In this document: positions 17,766-27,403 of the stretch, one piece after another
Layout of the letters: each line of letters starts with the position of its first letter
How positions within the stretch are numbered: the stretch's first letter is position 1
From: Marinilabiliaceae bacterium
GTDB lineage: Bacteria; Bacteroidota; Bacteroidia; Bacteroidales; Marinilabiliaceae
NCBI GenBank assembly: GCA_016933045.1
Contig: JAFGBR010000074.1
Location: forward strand, 1 to 64,000
Direction of reading: 5' to 3'
Length of the DNA stretch: 64,000 bases
Notes under the pieces: model-generated
Databases searched by the model: none
What the model was told of the DNA's origin: nothing
What the model saw: only the letters and a program-made list of their open reading frames with translations
Translations under genes and position numbers: made by a program

Positions 17766-18614
17766 TTAAAATTCCCATAAATCGTGCTCAAAAGTAGCTA
17801 TGTCATTCTTAATTCTTTCCGACTCTAGCATAGCATCCATACCTACTGCATACTGATCTATTTGTCGGTTATTATAAACGTTTGCTTCCCTAACAATATA
17901 CGAACCAAAATGTCGCTTAATAAAAATATCATCAAAAGTCCTGCGTTGAGCATCATTTCGTGGATTAAATACTTCATGCCTTGCAAAAATATCTCTAGCC
18001 TGGTTAAAGTATACCCAAAAAACCATTTTGCGTTTAATCTCATCATCACCACCTGCATTATCAACAAACTCTCTGATAGGACAAAGCCCAAGAATCCGAA
18101 CATCAAGCTTTGAATAATTACGATCGAAAAACCATATTTCCTTAACCATTATCTGCTTAACTTCATCAGTTCTCTTTTCGCCCGAAATAATTTTAGTCTC
18201 GAAAAGACCCGTCTCAACATTTTGAATTTCCTGAGTATCAGCAAGTGCTCCCATTTCAGCATTAACCTGATCTAATGTTAAAGGCACTCTAAATTCATCT
18301 TCGTGTTTTGTCGAATATGCTGTTAAACCTTCATATTGAATACCGTGTATTAATAAATCAATTAAACTATAACGATCATCCATAGGACGAACAGGATAAT
18401 ACAATGGTAAATTTATTCTCTCGCGCAAATCAATAATTCTCCAAACCTTCTTTGCCCATAGAACATCAGCCTCTCTAATATATGGGTACGGTATTGGTCT
18501 ATTATTCGTAACATGCTCCTTTTCATAAATCCCATCTAATACATTTTGTGCCGATACCTGCTCAACACTATTGAACAGTCCAACAATCATCAAAATCAAG
18601 AATACTCTTTTCAT
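17766..18614 (-). CDS. gldN: Type IX secretion / gliding protein GldN (PorN)
   Basis: Periplasmic component of the type IX secretion system. GldN/PorN binds the GldK/PorK lipoprotein to form the outer ring. This 282-aa protein has a signal peptide (ending VSAQ) and the family's repeated blocks: READVLWAKKVWRIIDLRE, QIMVKEIWFFDRNYSKLDVR and KMVFWVYFNQARD. It is the last gene of the gldK-L-M-N run. The 102-nt gap from gldM is larger than the others in the run. Confidence 0.93.
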   Translation of the reverse strand: MKRVFLILMIVGLFNSVEQVSAQNVLDGIYEKEHVTNNRPIPYPYIREADVLWAKKVWRIIDLRERINLPLYYPVRPMDDRYSLIDLLIHGIQYEGLTAYSTKHEDEFRVPLTLDQVNAEMGALADTQEIQNVETGLFETKIISGEKRTDEVKQIMVKEIWFFDRNYSKLDVRILGLCPIREFVDNAGGDDEIKRKMVFWVYFNQARDIFARHEVFNPRNDAQRRTFDDIFIKRHFGSYIVREANVYNNRQIDQYAVGMDAMLESERIKNDIATFEHDLWEF

Positions 18615-18716
18615 ATTATAGTATTTTGTATTTTAGGTCAAAATCTAAATTCTGTTTTTACTATCATGTAAACCTCAATATTTACGTTCAATATCGGCCA
18701 TAGGTTACATAAAATA

Positions 18717-20261
18717 TTAATCTATTGTAATAGTAATACTTCCCAATTTTTTCGGAACATTATCAGGTCCTTTTGCTGATATTCCATTAATATATACTTT
18801 ATCCCCTCGGTTTAACCCACCTATTAATTCCAATTGTTGTTTTGTAAATCGGTTAGATTCAGATTGTTCATCAATTGTATATCCTTTTTTTACGGCAGAC
18901 ACATTAAATCGAGTTACTTTATACTCCAATTCAAAATCAAAATCTTCCATCTCAGCCATAATACCCGTTTGAGCCAAAAGCAATCCCTTACGCAATGTAC
19001 CTTCATTAATACCGGCAACCTTAGCTATTGGAGGTGGTATTCGCTTAATACGAAAATCCATGTAGCCAATACTTCTCTTTCCATTCTCGGTTTTTGCAAA
19101 CACCGTAATACGCGATTTAGCTCCTGCTGTTCGTGGATTAACCCTAACTAAATACTGATTTTTTACTTTTCTATATTTAGCATTGGTAATCGCAATTTCC
19201 AAATCATTACTATTAACACCAGGGACTGAAATTGTTACCGGATTTTCAACCGCTTCATAAAAAACATTCATTTTTGTTGGCGATATCACAACCATTGGTT
19301 CAATAACTTCATAATCAAGAGTAAAAGGTCGTTCAACCATTCCATCAGGCCCAGGTATCATAACCTTTCCTGCAATTTCTTTTGGTCCTATTGATGTTGC
19401 CGGAACTTTAACATTTCCCACACCATCTACAACCTCAATATTTGATACACCATCAATTTGAAACTCTGGTTGTAATGTTTCATCCTGTCCTGCAACCAAA
19501 ACCTGTGCATTATACTCACCACCTCTAATAACTACTTTAGATGTTGGTATAACATACGGATCAACCTTAGTGAACTTAAAAGAACTGGCATCAACCGAAG
19601 TATGTAAATACCTTAACATGTCGGCTTCACTATTTCTAACCGTACTAATCATTTCACTCATAAGAGCCATAGATGCAGACATAGGTAAATGCTCAAATTT
19701 TTCGCTCTGCCACGAACGACCATCAGCTCCTTCCGGATCAGGAGTGCTAAGCATTTTTTCAATGTTATGCCGAAGTGTCGTATCTTCTTCATTAACATAT
19801 TTAAGCAATAACTCTTTATAGGTCTTAAATTTATCTTTTAAGTCGATACTCCTACTCCCTGTTTTTTCAACCAACATTACCTGAGCTGCTACATCCTGAT
19901 TATCCTGCCCTGTAAAATTCAATGGTGTTGCTTCTTCCGAATTATCAACTTTTCTAACCATTATCCATTTTAAAGAGTCAATATAACCTATCAGCTCATC
20001 AGCCAAATTTTGTATCTCAAGTGCCTTTTTGTACTCAGCATCAGCTCTTGGATTATTACCGGCATCTACTTTAAAATTAAAATATAATGACTTGTTTTTT
20101 TTCTCAACCGCGTCAATCGATTGTTGAATACTCTCATCTACCAAAACAAAAGCTTTCAGTAATTCACCTGAAACATTTAAGGCAAGCATTGCGGTAAGGA
20201 ATAAATACATCATTCCTATCATCTTTTGCCTAGGGGTTTCGGGACAGTTTCCGCCACTCAT
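18717..20261 (-). CDS. gldM: Type IX secretion / gliding motor protein GldM (PorM)
   Basis: Inner-membrane protein with a large periplasmic part that couples the GldL motor to the outer ring. The short cytoplasmic N-terminus (SGGNCPETPRQK) and single membrane helix (about 14-31) precede SGELLKAFVLVDESIQ, the conserved family start. A helical then beta-rich periplasmic region follows to residue 514. It starts 27 nt after gldL. The length and order match the canonical operon. Confidence 0.95.
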   Translation of the reverse strand: MSGGNCPETPRQKMIGMMYLFLTAMLALNVSGELLKAFVLVDESIQQSIDAVEKKNKSLYFNFKVDAGNNPRADAEYKKALEIQNLADELIGYIDSLKWIMVRKVDNSEEATPLNFTGQDNQDVAAQVMLVEKTGSRSIDLKDKFKTYKELLLKYVNEEDTTLRHNIEKMLSTPDPEGADGRSWQSEKFEHLPMSASMALMSEMISTVRNSEADMLRYLHTSVDASSFKFTKVDPYVIPTSKVVIRGGEYNAQVLVAGQDETLQPEFQIDGVSNIEVVDGVGNVKVPATSIGPKEIAGKVMIPGPDGMVERPFTLDYEVIEPMVVISPTKMNVFYEAVENPVTISVPGVNSNDLEIAITNAKYRKVKNQYLVRVNPRTAGAKSRITVFAKTENGKRSIGYMDFRIKRIPPPIAKVAGINEGTLRKGLLLAQTGIMAEMEDFDFELEYKVTRFNVSAVKKGYTIDEQSESNRFTKQQLELIGGLNRGDKVYINGISAKGPDNVPKKLGSITITID

Positions 20262-20288
20262 ATTAATCTTGAATTAGTTAGTTTCTTA

Positions 20289-21254
20289 TTAGTTCCTTCC
20301 ATTCATAGCACTAAGCATATTGCCATAAATATTATTTAAGTCACTGATGGAACTGCTAAGTTTGGCTACTTGTTCTTTATAATTTTTTGTATCTGAAACA
20401 GAATCAACTAATTGATCCTTTATATCTTTTAATCCTTTGGTCATTGCCTCCGACATTTGAACCTGCTCATTACTGGCTTTTAACTGGAGTTCAAATATTG
20501 AATTAATTGCACCCAAATTTTTATTCATATCTTTAAGTTGTTCGCTATACGAACGACTGTTTACTGATATTTGTTCAGCTTCATTATTTATTGAACTACT
20601 CAACGATGAATATGAAGCTAACAATTTCTCTCCCGATTGAGTTAAATCATGGGCAATTTTTGTACCCGAATTAGCAATAACATCGGCCGTTGAACTATAT
20701 GATTGTGCTAAAGCAGAAGCTGAATTTTCCAATGTTTTAACTGACTCCATTTGACTTGAAGAAAGTTTTGATATTGATTCAGAAGCACTTTTCATACTTT
20801 GCAAATAAGACTCTGTTGCAAAATTAGCATCCGATAAATCAGATAACTGACCGGTAGTCAAAGTTAATTTCTTTATTCCTTCCGCTAATTTTTCAACAAT
20901 TTCAGGCTCAAGAGAACCACTCTCTATTAAGGCAGCCAAATCACTGCTACCACCACCACCAACACCACCACGACCTCTGTTTTCATTAGGTTCTAAACCA
21001 ACCAATTCGGGATAAACCAAACTCCAATCGGGCATAGCATGTGGCGGCTCAAATGCCGATAAAAAGAATATAATTGATTCTGTACCTAAACCGGCAATCA
21101 ACATAAGACTTGCTCCCGGTAAATGGAGGATCTTCCATAATGCACCTAAAATAACAACAGAAGCACCCCAACCATAAACTTTGCCCATTACTTTTTTATA
21201 TCCGGGGCTTTCTACAAATTCGGTAATACTCATAATCGCGTTTTTTTCAGTCAA
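20289..21254 (-). CDS. gldL: Type IX secretion / gliding motor protein GldL (PorL)
   Basis: Proton-motive-force-driven motor subunit paired with GldM. Two membrane helices lie at about 28-43 and 47-67. The second includes the acidic GTESIIFFL segment, whose Glu (about 59) is the family's proposed key charged residue. The rest is a long cytoplasmic Ser/Gln-rich coiled-coil region. A Gly-rich stretch (about 94-106) separates the membrane part from the coiled coil. It starts 11 nt after gldK. Confidence 0.95.
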   Translation of the reverse strand: MTEKNAIMSITEFVESPGYKKVMGKVYGWGASVVILGALWKILHLPGASLMLIAGLGTESIIFFLSAFEPPHAMPDWSLVYPELVGLEPNENRGRGGVGGGGSSDLAALIESGSLEPEIVEKLAEGIKKLTLTTGQLSDLSDANFATESYLQSMKSASESISKLSSSQMESVKTLENSASALAQSYSSTADVIANSGTKIAHDLTQSGEKLLASYSSLSSSINNEAEQISVNSRSYSEQLKDMNKNLGAINSIFELQLKASNEQVQMSEAMTKGLKDIKDQLVDSVSDTKNYKEQVAKLSSSISDLNNIYGNMLSAMNGRN

Positions 21255-21265
21255 TGATAATTTTA

Positions 21266-22594
21266 CTATTCACCAATAATGTCACGTACACACCTAAAAC
21301 CTATATATGATTTTGAAGAATCCTGATATTCATAGGTACGTGTTCCATTTTGCAAATAATATCCAATATCTTTCCAGGATCCACCTCTAATAACCTTACG
21401 TTTTAACACGCTAGGATCTTCAGGTTTAGCATTATACTTATAGGTAGGGTTAAAATCGTGAGTAAAACTATACGATGACTCATCAAATGTAGCTGATGTC
21501 CATTCTGCAACATTACCAGCCATATCCAACAATCCAAAATCATTTGGCATATATGAACCAACAGCAATAGTTGTCATTCCACCATCATCACCATATCTAC
21601 CTCTAAGAGGTTTAAAATTAGCAAGGAAACATCCTTTATCATTTCTTGTATAAAGGCCACCCCATGGATACATCCCATTTTCAAGACCTCCACGAGCTGC
21701 ATATTCCCATTCAGCTTCGGTTGGCAAACGATAGGCCATAACACGTGGTTGACCTTTCGAATCTAAAAAGTTATTCAATAACTGAGTTCTCCAAATACAA
21801 AATGCACTTGCTTGTTTCCAACTTACACCAACAACAGGATATTCGTCAAATCCGGGATGCCAAAAATACATCTCTGTCCATGGCTCATTAAAAGAATAAG
21901 TAAAGTCTGCAATCCAACACAATGTATCGGGATAAACATTTACAGCATCTTTCATTATAAATGCCGAACGATCAGTTATTTTTCGCTCTTCTCCATTTTG
22001 ATCATATGCAACACCTTCGTATTGCTTTGTATCAAAGTTAAATCTGTTCGATTTTTTTGCAGCTTGTAAAAGATCAACCCATTCGTATTCATAAGTCAGT
22101 TTACGAGTATCAATCTCTTTTCTTCTAAAAAATCGTTCATTCTCGGGCAAATACATTTCATCAAGTATCTCAGCATACTCTTCATTTCCCCAATCAATTT
22201 CTTCATCCCAGTTTAAGAATGGAGGATCGATTTCATTTCCAAGAGCATCTTCTGTAATAAGAAATTCTTCGAATTGTTCTCCAAGCAATCGACGAGCAAT
22301 AGAATCACGAACCCATCCGACAAATTGACGGTACTCTGAGTTGGTTATCTCTGTTTCATCCATCCAAAAAGAACGAATCGAAATTGTTTTAGTTTGCGAT
22401 GTTAATGACCATGCAACATCCTGATCATTTGGCCCCATGTTGAAACTTCCTTGATGAATATACAACATGCCATACGGGTCGGGCTCATAAAATGCACCAC
22501 TTCGTGCGACACCTGTCAGCTCTCCATTGTTAGATGATTGACATCCACTGAGAATCGCAATTGCAATGATACTTAGGGCAAGTACTTTCTTCAT
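21266..22594 (-). CDS. gldK: Type IX secretion lipoprotein GldK (PorK)
   Basis: Outer-membrane lipoprotein of the type IX ring. It has a lipoprotein signal with lipobox ILSGC (Cys18). The body is a formylglycine-generating-enzyme/SumF-like fold with FNMGPNDQDV, the WEYAARGG segment, GNVAEWTSATFD and the end IGFRCVRD. In GldK this fold is a structural, protein-binding module rather than a sulfatase modifier. It sits 32 nt after the porP-like gene and 11 nt before gldL. Confidence 0.95.
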   Translation of the reverse strand: MKKVLALSIIAIAILSGCQSSNNGELTGVARSGAFYEPDPYGMLYIHQGSFNMGPNDQDVAWSLTSQTKTISIRSFWMDETEITNSEYRQFVGWVRDSIARRLLGEQFEEFLITEDALGNEIDPPFLNWDEEIDWGNEEYAEILDEMYLPENERFFRRKEIDTRKLTYEYEWVDLLQAAKKSNRFNFDTKQYEGVAYDQNGEERKITDRSAFIMKDAVNVYPDTLCWIADFTYSFNEPWTEMYFWHPGFDEYPVVGVSWKQASAFCIWRTQLLNNFLDSKGQPRVMAYRLPTEAEWEYAARGGLENGMYPWGGLYTRNDKGCFLANFKPLRGRYGDDGGMTTIAVGSYMPNDFGLLDMAGNVAEWTSATFDESSYSFTHDFNPTYKYNAKPEDPSVLKRKVIRGGSWKDIGYYLQNGTRTYEYQDSSKSYIGFRCVRDIIGE

Positions 22595-22626
22595 AATTGT
22601 TGTATCTGAATTATTTCAAATCTTTT

Positions 22627-23625
22627 TTATAAATATCTAACACTTTTATAGTGTTTAGTCTTCTTTTCAAAACTTAAGTCAAAAGTGTATCCTAACATAA
22701 CTTCAATACTACCACCTGATCCATTTGCCACTTTTGACAATCCAATATCGTAACTAACACCTACTTTTAGTCCGCTCTTTAATTCTATTCCTCCCAATAC
22801 TATAAATGCATCCTGCATTCGATAACTTAAACCACCCCAATAACGTTTCTTGTAGGTTCCATTTATATTATAATCAGCCTGCATTACAACTCCATCTGTT
22901 TTGATAAAAATAGATGGTTCTAGAACTATTGGCTTATCTCTTAAAGGAAACTTATAACCTCCTGTAACATAATAAGTTCTTCTAAGATAATAGAAATAAT
23001 TATCATCAGCATCAAGTTCCTGGTTAAAAAGATGAGAAATGGACAATCCAATATAATAATCATCATTTTTGTAAAAAGCTCCAATTCCATAATCAAAAGT
23101 ATAACTACTTACTTTACTTTCTAATACAATTGGATCTTCACTAATTCCATCATTAAAAATCCACCCTTTTGACGGATCTAAAACATGATTAAAATATCCG
23201 AATGATGCGCCTACACCTATTGATCCATTTACCAATTCATACCTAAGTGAATAACTCAATGTAAACGAATTATCAATAAAATAACCAAGCTGATCGTTCA
23301 TGAAATTTATTCCGATGCCACTTTGTAATCCAAAAGGATTGATTTCTGCATCAGCTCCAAAAACCGTTGTAATTGGGGCTCCTTCTACTCCATGCCATTG
23401 ATGCCTATTAATAAACACGGTATTAACCATGCCACTACTTCCGGCAAAACCAGGATTTACAGCCTGTGTATTAAACATATTTTGACTAAACTGCGGATCA
23501 GTAGAACTCACGTTTACTGCAAAACATATTAACACAATTAAACTACCTGCTTTTTTAAGAATCAAAGAACTGTTCTGACTCTTTTTTCCAACGAAACATT
23601 TGTTAAATCTATAAAACAAATGCAT
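22627..23625 (-). CDS. PorP/SprF family type IX secretion membrane protein
   Basis: About 332-aa outer-membrane barrel of the PorP/SprF family. After the signal it has the family hallmark DPQFSQNMFNTQAVNPGFAG, then NRHQWHGVEGAP, and barrel strands to a final MLGYTFDLSFE. PorP-like proteins serve as attachment or export partners for type IX cargo. I place the start at the ATG at 23625. The extension to a TTG at 23685 runs into a -7-like AACCTTTG, and the signal peptide sits just after 23625. It is the first barrel gene before gldK. Confidence 0.9.
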   Translation of the reverse strand: MHLFYRFNKCFVGKKSQNSSLILKKAGSLIVLICFAVNVSSTDPQFSQNMFNTQAVNPGFAGSSGMVNTVFINRHQWHGVEGAPITTVFGADAEINPFGLQSGIGINFMNDQLGYFIDNSFTLSYSLRYELVNGSIGVGASFGYFNHVLDPSKGWIFNDGISEDPIVLESKVSSYTFDYGIGAFYKNDDYYIGLSISHLFNQELDADDNYFYYLRRTYYVTGGYKFPLRDKPIVLEPSIFIKTDGVVMQADYNINGTYKKRYWGGLSYRMQDAFIVLGGIELKSGLKVGVSYDIGLSKVANGSGGSIEVMLGYTFDLSFEKKTKHYKSVRYL

Positions 23626-23737
23626 TAAAAAAAAATTTTCTGCATCTAAAAAGAGTTGTGGTTTTTTACTTGATAAATCGCGCAAAGGTTTCGTTTTTTA
23701 TTATAATCTGACTTAATTTTTATTTTCACTCTGATTT

Positions 23738-24874
23738 TCAATGACTTTCAAACAATAATGATAACCATCTATCGGGTATATGATTTTCTTTTATCATTAA
23801 ATAATCTTTATATGAACACGAAACAATTTGTTTCTCATTTTCGATGGGAAGCTCAACCCACCAACGATTATTTTCTGTATTACAAAAAAATCTAATATGT
23901 AAATCAATTTCGTCCAACTGAACATGATAAACATAATAACTCTCAATATCTCTAAACGGATAATCATTATTTCTATTGGCTATTCCTTCAAAAAAATGCC
24001 AAATTATTTGTGCCCCTAAAAATACACCATTATCACGAAAATCGAATTGAGGGTTTAATTCAAACAATCCAAAAACACTTAAACGATCGCTCATCCCCGA
24101 ATACCAGGCTAACTGACAAACATCGGCTGCCGAAAACCCATTCGGATTTGGTCCTGCCTGAGCCGGCATATCACCAGCCTTAACAGCAGAAACATCTAAA
24201 CTAACCAAATCACTATCTCTCAAAAAAGGTTCAATACTATTAAAATTATCCCCTCTTAAATCGCCCAAACGAACCATATTAATATTATTCTTTGCTAAAA
24301 AATCAAGTTGACTGTTTCCATTCAAATATTTTTGCAGACCTAATATAGTTACTGAATTATTATTATCAATAAGGTTACTTAAAAAATTTACTGCCGAATA
24401 ATCTTCTGAATTTACTATATGATCCACTTTTGAATCAATAATTGAGATATTAATTTTATTTCTCATTTTTTTGATACCCTGCATACAAGGCACTGTAAAA
24501 TCCTGACTGCCACCTAAAACTACAATAGGTATAGATTTCATTGAAAGAATAGATACGATCTCCTCAACTGCTCTGTATTTATCCTGTATTGTAGCCCCCA
24601 ATACATTACCCAAATCTACAACTTTCAGAGGTTTGCTGATTCCCCTAAGAGCAAACAGATATTTGCGAATTACTTCAGGACTCAAACGACACTCCTCATT
24701 CCCTATGGAATTAGTTCCTTCCTCGATACCCAACAATGCTATATCGCATACATCATTCGCAATTTCTTCTTTTAAATTTGAAAAATTAATAACTAAGTCT
24801 CCAAAACGATCAGCTGACTGCGAATTTGAATTAAATTTTGTATTGCACGGTTTTAGAAGGTCTTCAAGCTTCAT
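23738..24874 (-). CDS. Arginase/formimidoylglutamase-fold protein with degraded metal site
   Basis: 378-aa protein with the ureohydrolase fold but apparently without a complete binuclear manganese site. The usual GGDHS is GGSQD (His position is Gln124). The usual DAHxD is DSKVD (His position is Lys149; Asp147 and Asp151 kept). The usual SxDxD is SLDVS (Asp227 kept; second Asp is Ser229). So three of six ligands are changed. Arginase, agmatinase or formimidoylglutamase activity is therefore unlikely as annotated by homology. It lies 3 nt after topA and just before porP-gldKLMN. A structural or regulatory role is inference. Confidence 0.8.
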   Translation of the reverse strand: MKLEDLLKPCNTKFNSNSQSADRFGDLVINFSNLKEEIANDVCDIALLGIEEGTNSIGNEECRLSPEVIRKYLFALRGISKPLKVVDLGNVLGATIQDKYRAVEEIVSILSMKSIPIVVLGGSQDFTVPCMQGIKKMRNKINISIIDSKVDHIVNSEDYSAVNFLSNLIDNNNSVTILGLQKYLNGNSQLDFLAKNNINMVRLGDLRGDNFNSIEPFLRDSDLVSLDVSAVKAGDMPAQAGPNPNGFSAADVCQLAWYSGMSDRLSVFGLFELNPQFDFRDNGVFLGAQIIWHFFEGIANRNNDYPFRDIESYYVYHVQLDEIDLHIRFFCNTENNRWWVELPIENEKQIVSCSYKDYLMIKENHIPDRWLSLLFESH

Positions 24875-24877
24875 TTA

Positions 24878-27244
24878 TTATGCCTTTTTTCTTTTATTTG
24901 TTTTTTTCTTTGCCGGTTCCTTATCTTGCTTTTCAATCAATTTTATGCAATCATCGTATGCTAAATCCTCGGCAACAACATTTTTAGGGATTTTATAATT
25001 TTTTTTATTAAATGTTATATAGGGTCCCCATCGTCCGTTCAATATTTTCAAATCGGCCTCTTCTTCAAACGTTTTAATTAATTTTTTATTGTCCTCTTCT
25101 CTTTTATTTAAAATTCTTTCAATAGAGGTATTTAAATCTATTTCATACGGATCATCTTCTTTTTTTAGCGAAACAAACTTCCCATCATGTCTTATATATG
25201 GTCCAAACCGTCCAATACCAATTACCACCTTTTTACCTTCAAATTCACCCAAATCTCTTGGAAGTTTAAAAAGATCCATTGCCTCCTCGAGGGTAATTGT
25301 TTCGATGTGCTGGCCGGTTCTTAACCCTGCAAATTGAGGTTTATCATTTTCATCGTTCGATTCACCAATTTGAACCATTGGGCCAAAACGACCTATTTTT
25401 ACAATAACCGGTTTTCCTGTTTTCGGATCATTTCCAAGAACTCTTTCCCCGGTACTCTTTTCCGACTTTTCAAGTGTATCTTCAACCTGGGCATGAAATG
25501 GCTTATAAAACTGATCTATTACATTTTCCCAAACCATTTTACCCATAGCAATATCGTCAAAATCTTTTTCAACATTAGCGGTAAAATCAAAACTTACTAC
25601 ATTTGGGAAATACTTAACAAGAAAGTCATTTACCACCATTCCAATATCGGTTGGAAAAAGCTTATTCCGTTCTGCTCCATAAATTTCAACTCTAATCTCT
25701 TCGTGCAATACCGACTTGTTTAATCTTAAATAATGGTATTCACGTTCGATACCAGGTCGTTCTTCTTTAACTACATAACCACGGTTTTGAATTGTTGATA
25801 TTGTTGGGGCATAAGTTGACGGACGACCAATTCCAAGTTCCTCAAGCTTACGAACCAAACTTGCCTCGGTATATCTCGCTGGCTTTTGAGTCCAACGCTG
25901 ACGTGCCTCAATTTCTTTCATAGCCAATGATTGACCAATACTAACAGGAGGCAACAAAGATGCATTTTCTTCATCTTCGGGATCACTTTCATTATCAAAC
26001 GACTCAATATAAACTTTAAGAAATCCGTCAAAACGTATCACCTCACCAGTTGCAATAAAATTTTCATCACGTCCTGAAACATCAATTGAGATAGTAGTTT
26101 TTTCTAATCTTGCCTCACTCATTTGCGATGCAATAGTTCGTTTCCATATTAATTCGTAAAGCTTTTTTTCGCCTGCACTACCTACAATAGTATCGCTTTC
26201 AAGATATGTAGGACGTATAGCTTCATGAGCCTCTTGTGCTCCCTTTGCTTTTGTTTTATACTGACGGGTTTTTAAATAATTATCACCCATAGTATCTTTA
26301 ATAACCTTTGCTGCGGCTTCTACTGCACTTTGGGCCAGGTTAACCGAATCGGTACGCATATATGTAATCTTACCGGCTTCATATAATTTTTGTGCAATTG
26401 ACATTGTTTGACCAACAGAAAATCCTAGTTTACGAGAAGCTTCCTGTTGCAACGTTGAAGTAGTAAAAGGGGCAGCCGGCGATTTTGTTAAAGGTTTTTT
26501 CTCAACATCAGCTACATTAAAAGAAGCATCTTTACAATCATTTAAAAAAGTTCGTACTTCATTGAGTGTATCAAACCTTTTCGATAACTCCGATTTTAAT
26601 TCGTACGACTTTCCCTTATCATCCTTAACATCTAATAAAGAAGTTACTCTGTAAGATTCTTTACCATGAAAACCAAATATTTCTCGTTCGCGTTCAACCA
26701 ACAAACGTACAGCTACCGACTGAACCCTTCCGGCCGACAAACTCGGTTTAACTTTACGCCATAAAACAGGCGATAACTCAAACCCAACCAGCCTGTCCAA
26801 TACCCTGCGAGCCTGTTGCGCATTAACAAGATGCATATTTATTTCTCTTGGATTTTGAACAGCTTTTAATATTGCCTCTTTAGTAATTTCATGAAAAACA
26901 ATTCGCTTTGTTTTAGAAATATCTAAATCAAGCACCTCAAATAAATGCCATGCAATAGCTTCTCCCTCTCGATCCTCATCGGAAGCCAGCCAAACAACAT
27001 CTGCTTTATTTGCTATCTTTTTCAGCTCTTTAACAACCTCCTTTTTATCATCGGGTATTATATATTGCGGTTCATAATTCTTTTCTATTGCAACCCCAAA
27101 GTCACTCTTTGCCAAATCGCGAATATGGCCATAGCTTGATTTTACTGTAAAATCTTTTCCCAGGAATTTTTCAATAGTTTTTGCTTTAGCCGGTGACTCT
27201 ACAATCACCAGATTATCTCCATTTCCTGCTTTTTTTTGCACCAT
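24878..27244 (-). CDS. topA: DNA topoisomerase I
   Basis: Type IA topoisomerase relaxing negative supercoils. The Toprim domain is N-terminal (VESPAKAKTIEKFLG; the acidic DEDRE at 89-93). The catalytic Tyr is probably Y295 in ITYMRTDS. At the C-terminus there are three topoisomerase I repeats containing RFGP or RWGP (e.g. IGRFGPYIRHDG) and a basic Lys-rich tail, in place of four-Cys zinc ribbons. The length (788 aa) is normal. It is probably the first gene of the transcript that continues into the ureohydrolase-like and type IX genes. A TATTTTTG box lies upstream at 27287-27294. Confidence 0.96.
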   Translation of the reverse strand: MVQKKAGNGDNLVIVESPAKAKTIEKFLGKDFTVKSSYGHIRDLAKSDFGVAIEKNYEPQYIIPDDKKEVVKELKKIANKADVVWLASDEDREGEAIAWHLFEVLDLDISKTKRIVFHEITKEAILKAVQNPREINMHLVNAQQARRVLDRLVGFELSPVLWRKVKPSLSAGRVQSVAVRLLVEREREIFGFHGKESYRVTSLLDVKDDKGKSYELKSELSKRFDTLNEVRTFLNDCKDASFNVADVEKKPLTKSPAAPFTTSTLQQEASRKLGFSVGQTMSIAQKLYEAGKITYMRTDSVNLAQSAVEAAAKVIKDTMGDNYLKTRQYKTKAKGAQEAHEAIRPTYLESDTIVGSAGEKKLYELIWKRTIASQMSEARLEKTTISIDVSGRDENFIATGEVIRFDGFLKVYIESFDNESDPEDEENASLLPPVSIGQSLAMKEIEARQRWTQKPARYTEASLVRKLEELGIGRPSTYAPTISTIQNRGYVVKEERPGIEREYHYLRLNKSVLHEEIRVEIYGAERNKLFPTDIGMVVNDFLVKYFPNVVSFDFTANVEKDFDDIAMGKMVWENVIDQFYKPFHAQVEDTLEKSEKSTGERVLGNDPKTGKPVIVKIGRFGPMVQIGESNDENDKPQFAGLRTGQHIETITLEEAMDLFKLPRDLGEFEGKKVVIGIGRFGPYIRHDGKFVSLKKEDDPYEIDLNTSIERILNKREEDNKKLIKTFEEEADLKILNGRWGPYITFNKKNYKIPKNVVAEDLAYDDCIKLIEKQDKEPAKKKTNKRKKA

Positions 27245-27403
27245 TTTATATCTTATTCAGTAGTTTGAGCTTTTATTATTTTGGCCAAAAATATAAAAAT
27301 AATTGCGACATTGTTTAATAAATCTTATTAGTAAACAATTCAATTACACTTTTCTGTTCATTAAAATTATTATTTTTACCCTAAAATGTATATAAAATAA
27401 AAA

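Noticed and set aside
25334-25723. 129-codon open frame on the plus strand inside topA (also 24633-24998 and 26945-27139)
   Set aside because: Antisense to a well-conserved topoisomerase gene. The translations look like no family, and they are rich in Phe/Ile/Asn, as expected from the reverse of an AT-rich coding strand.
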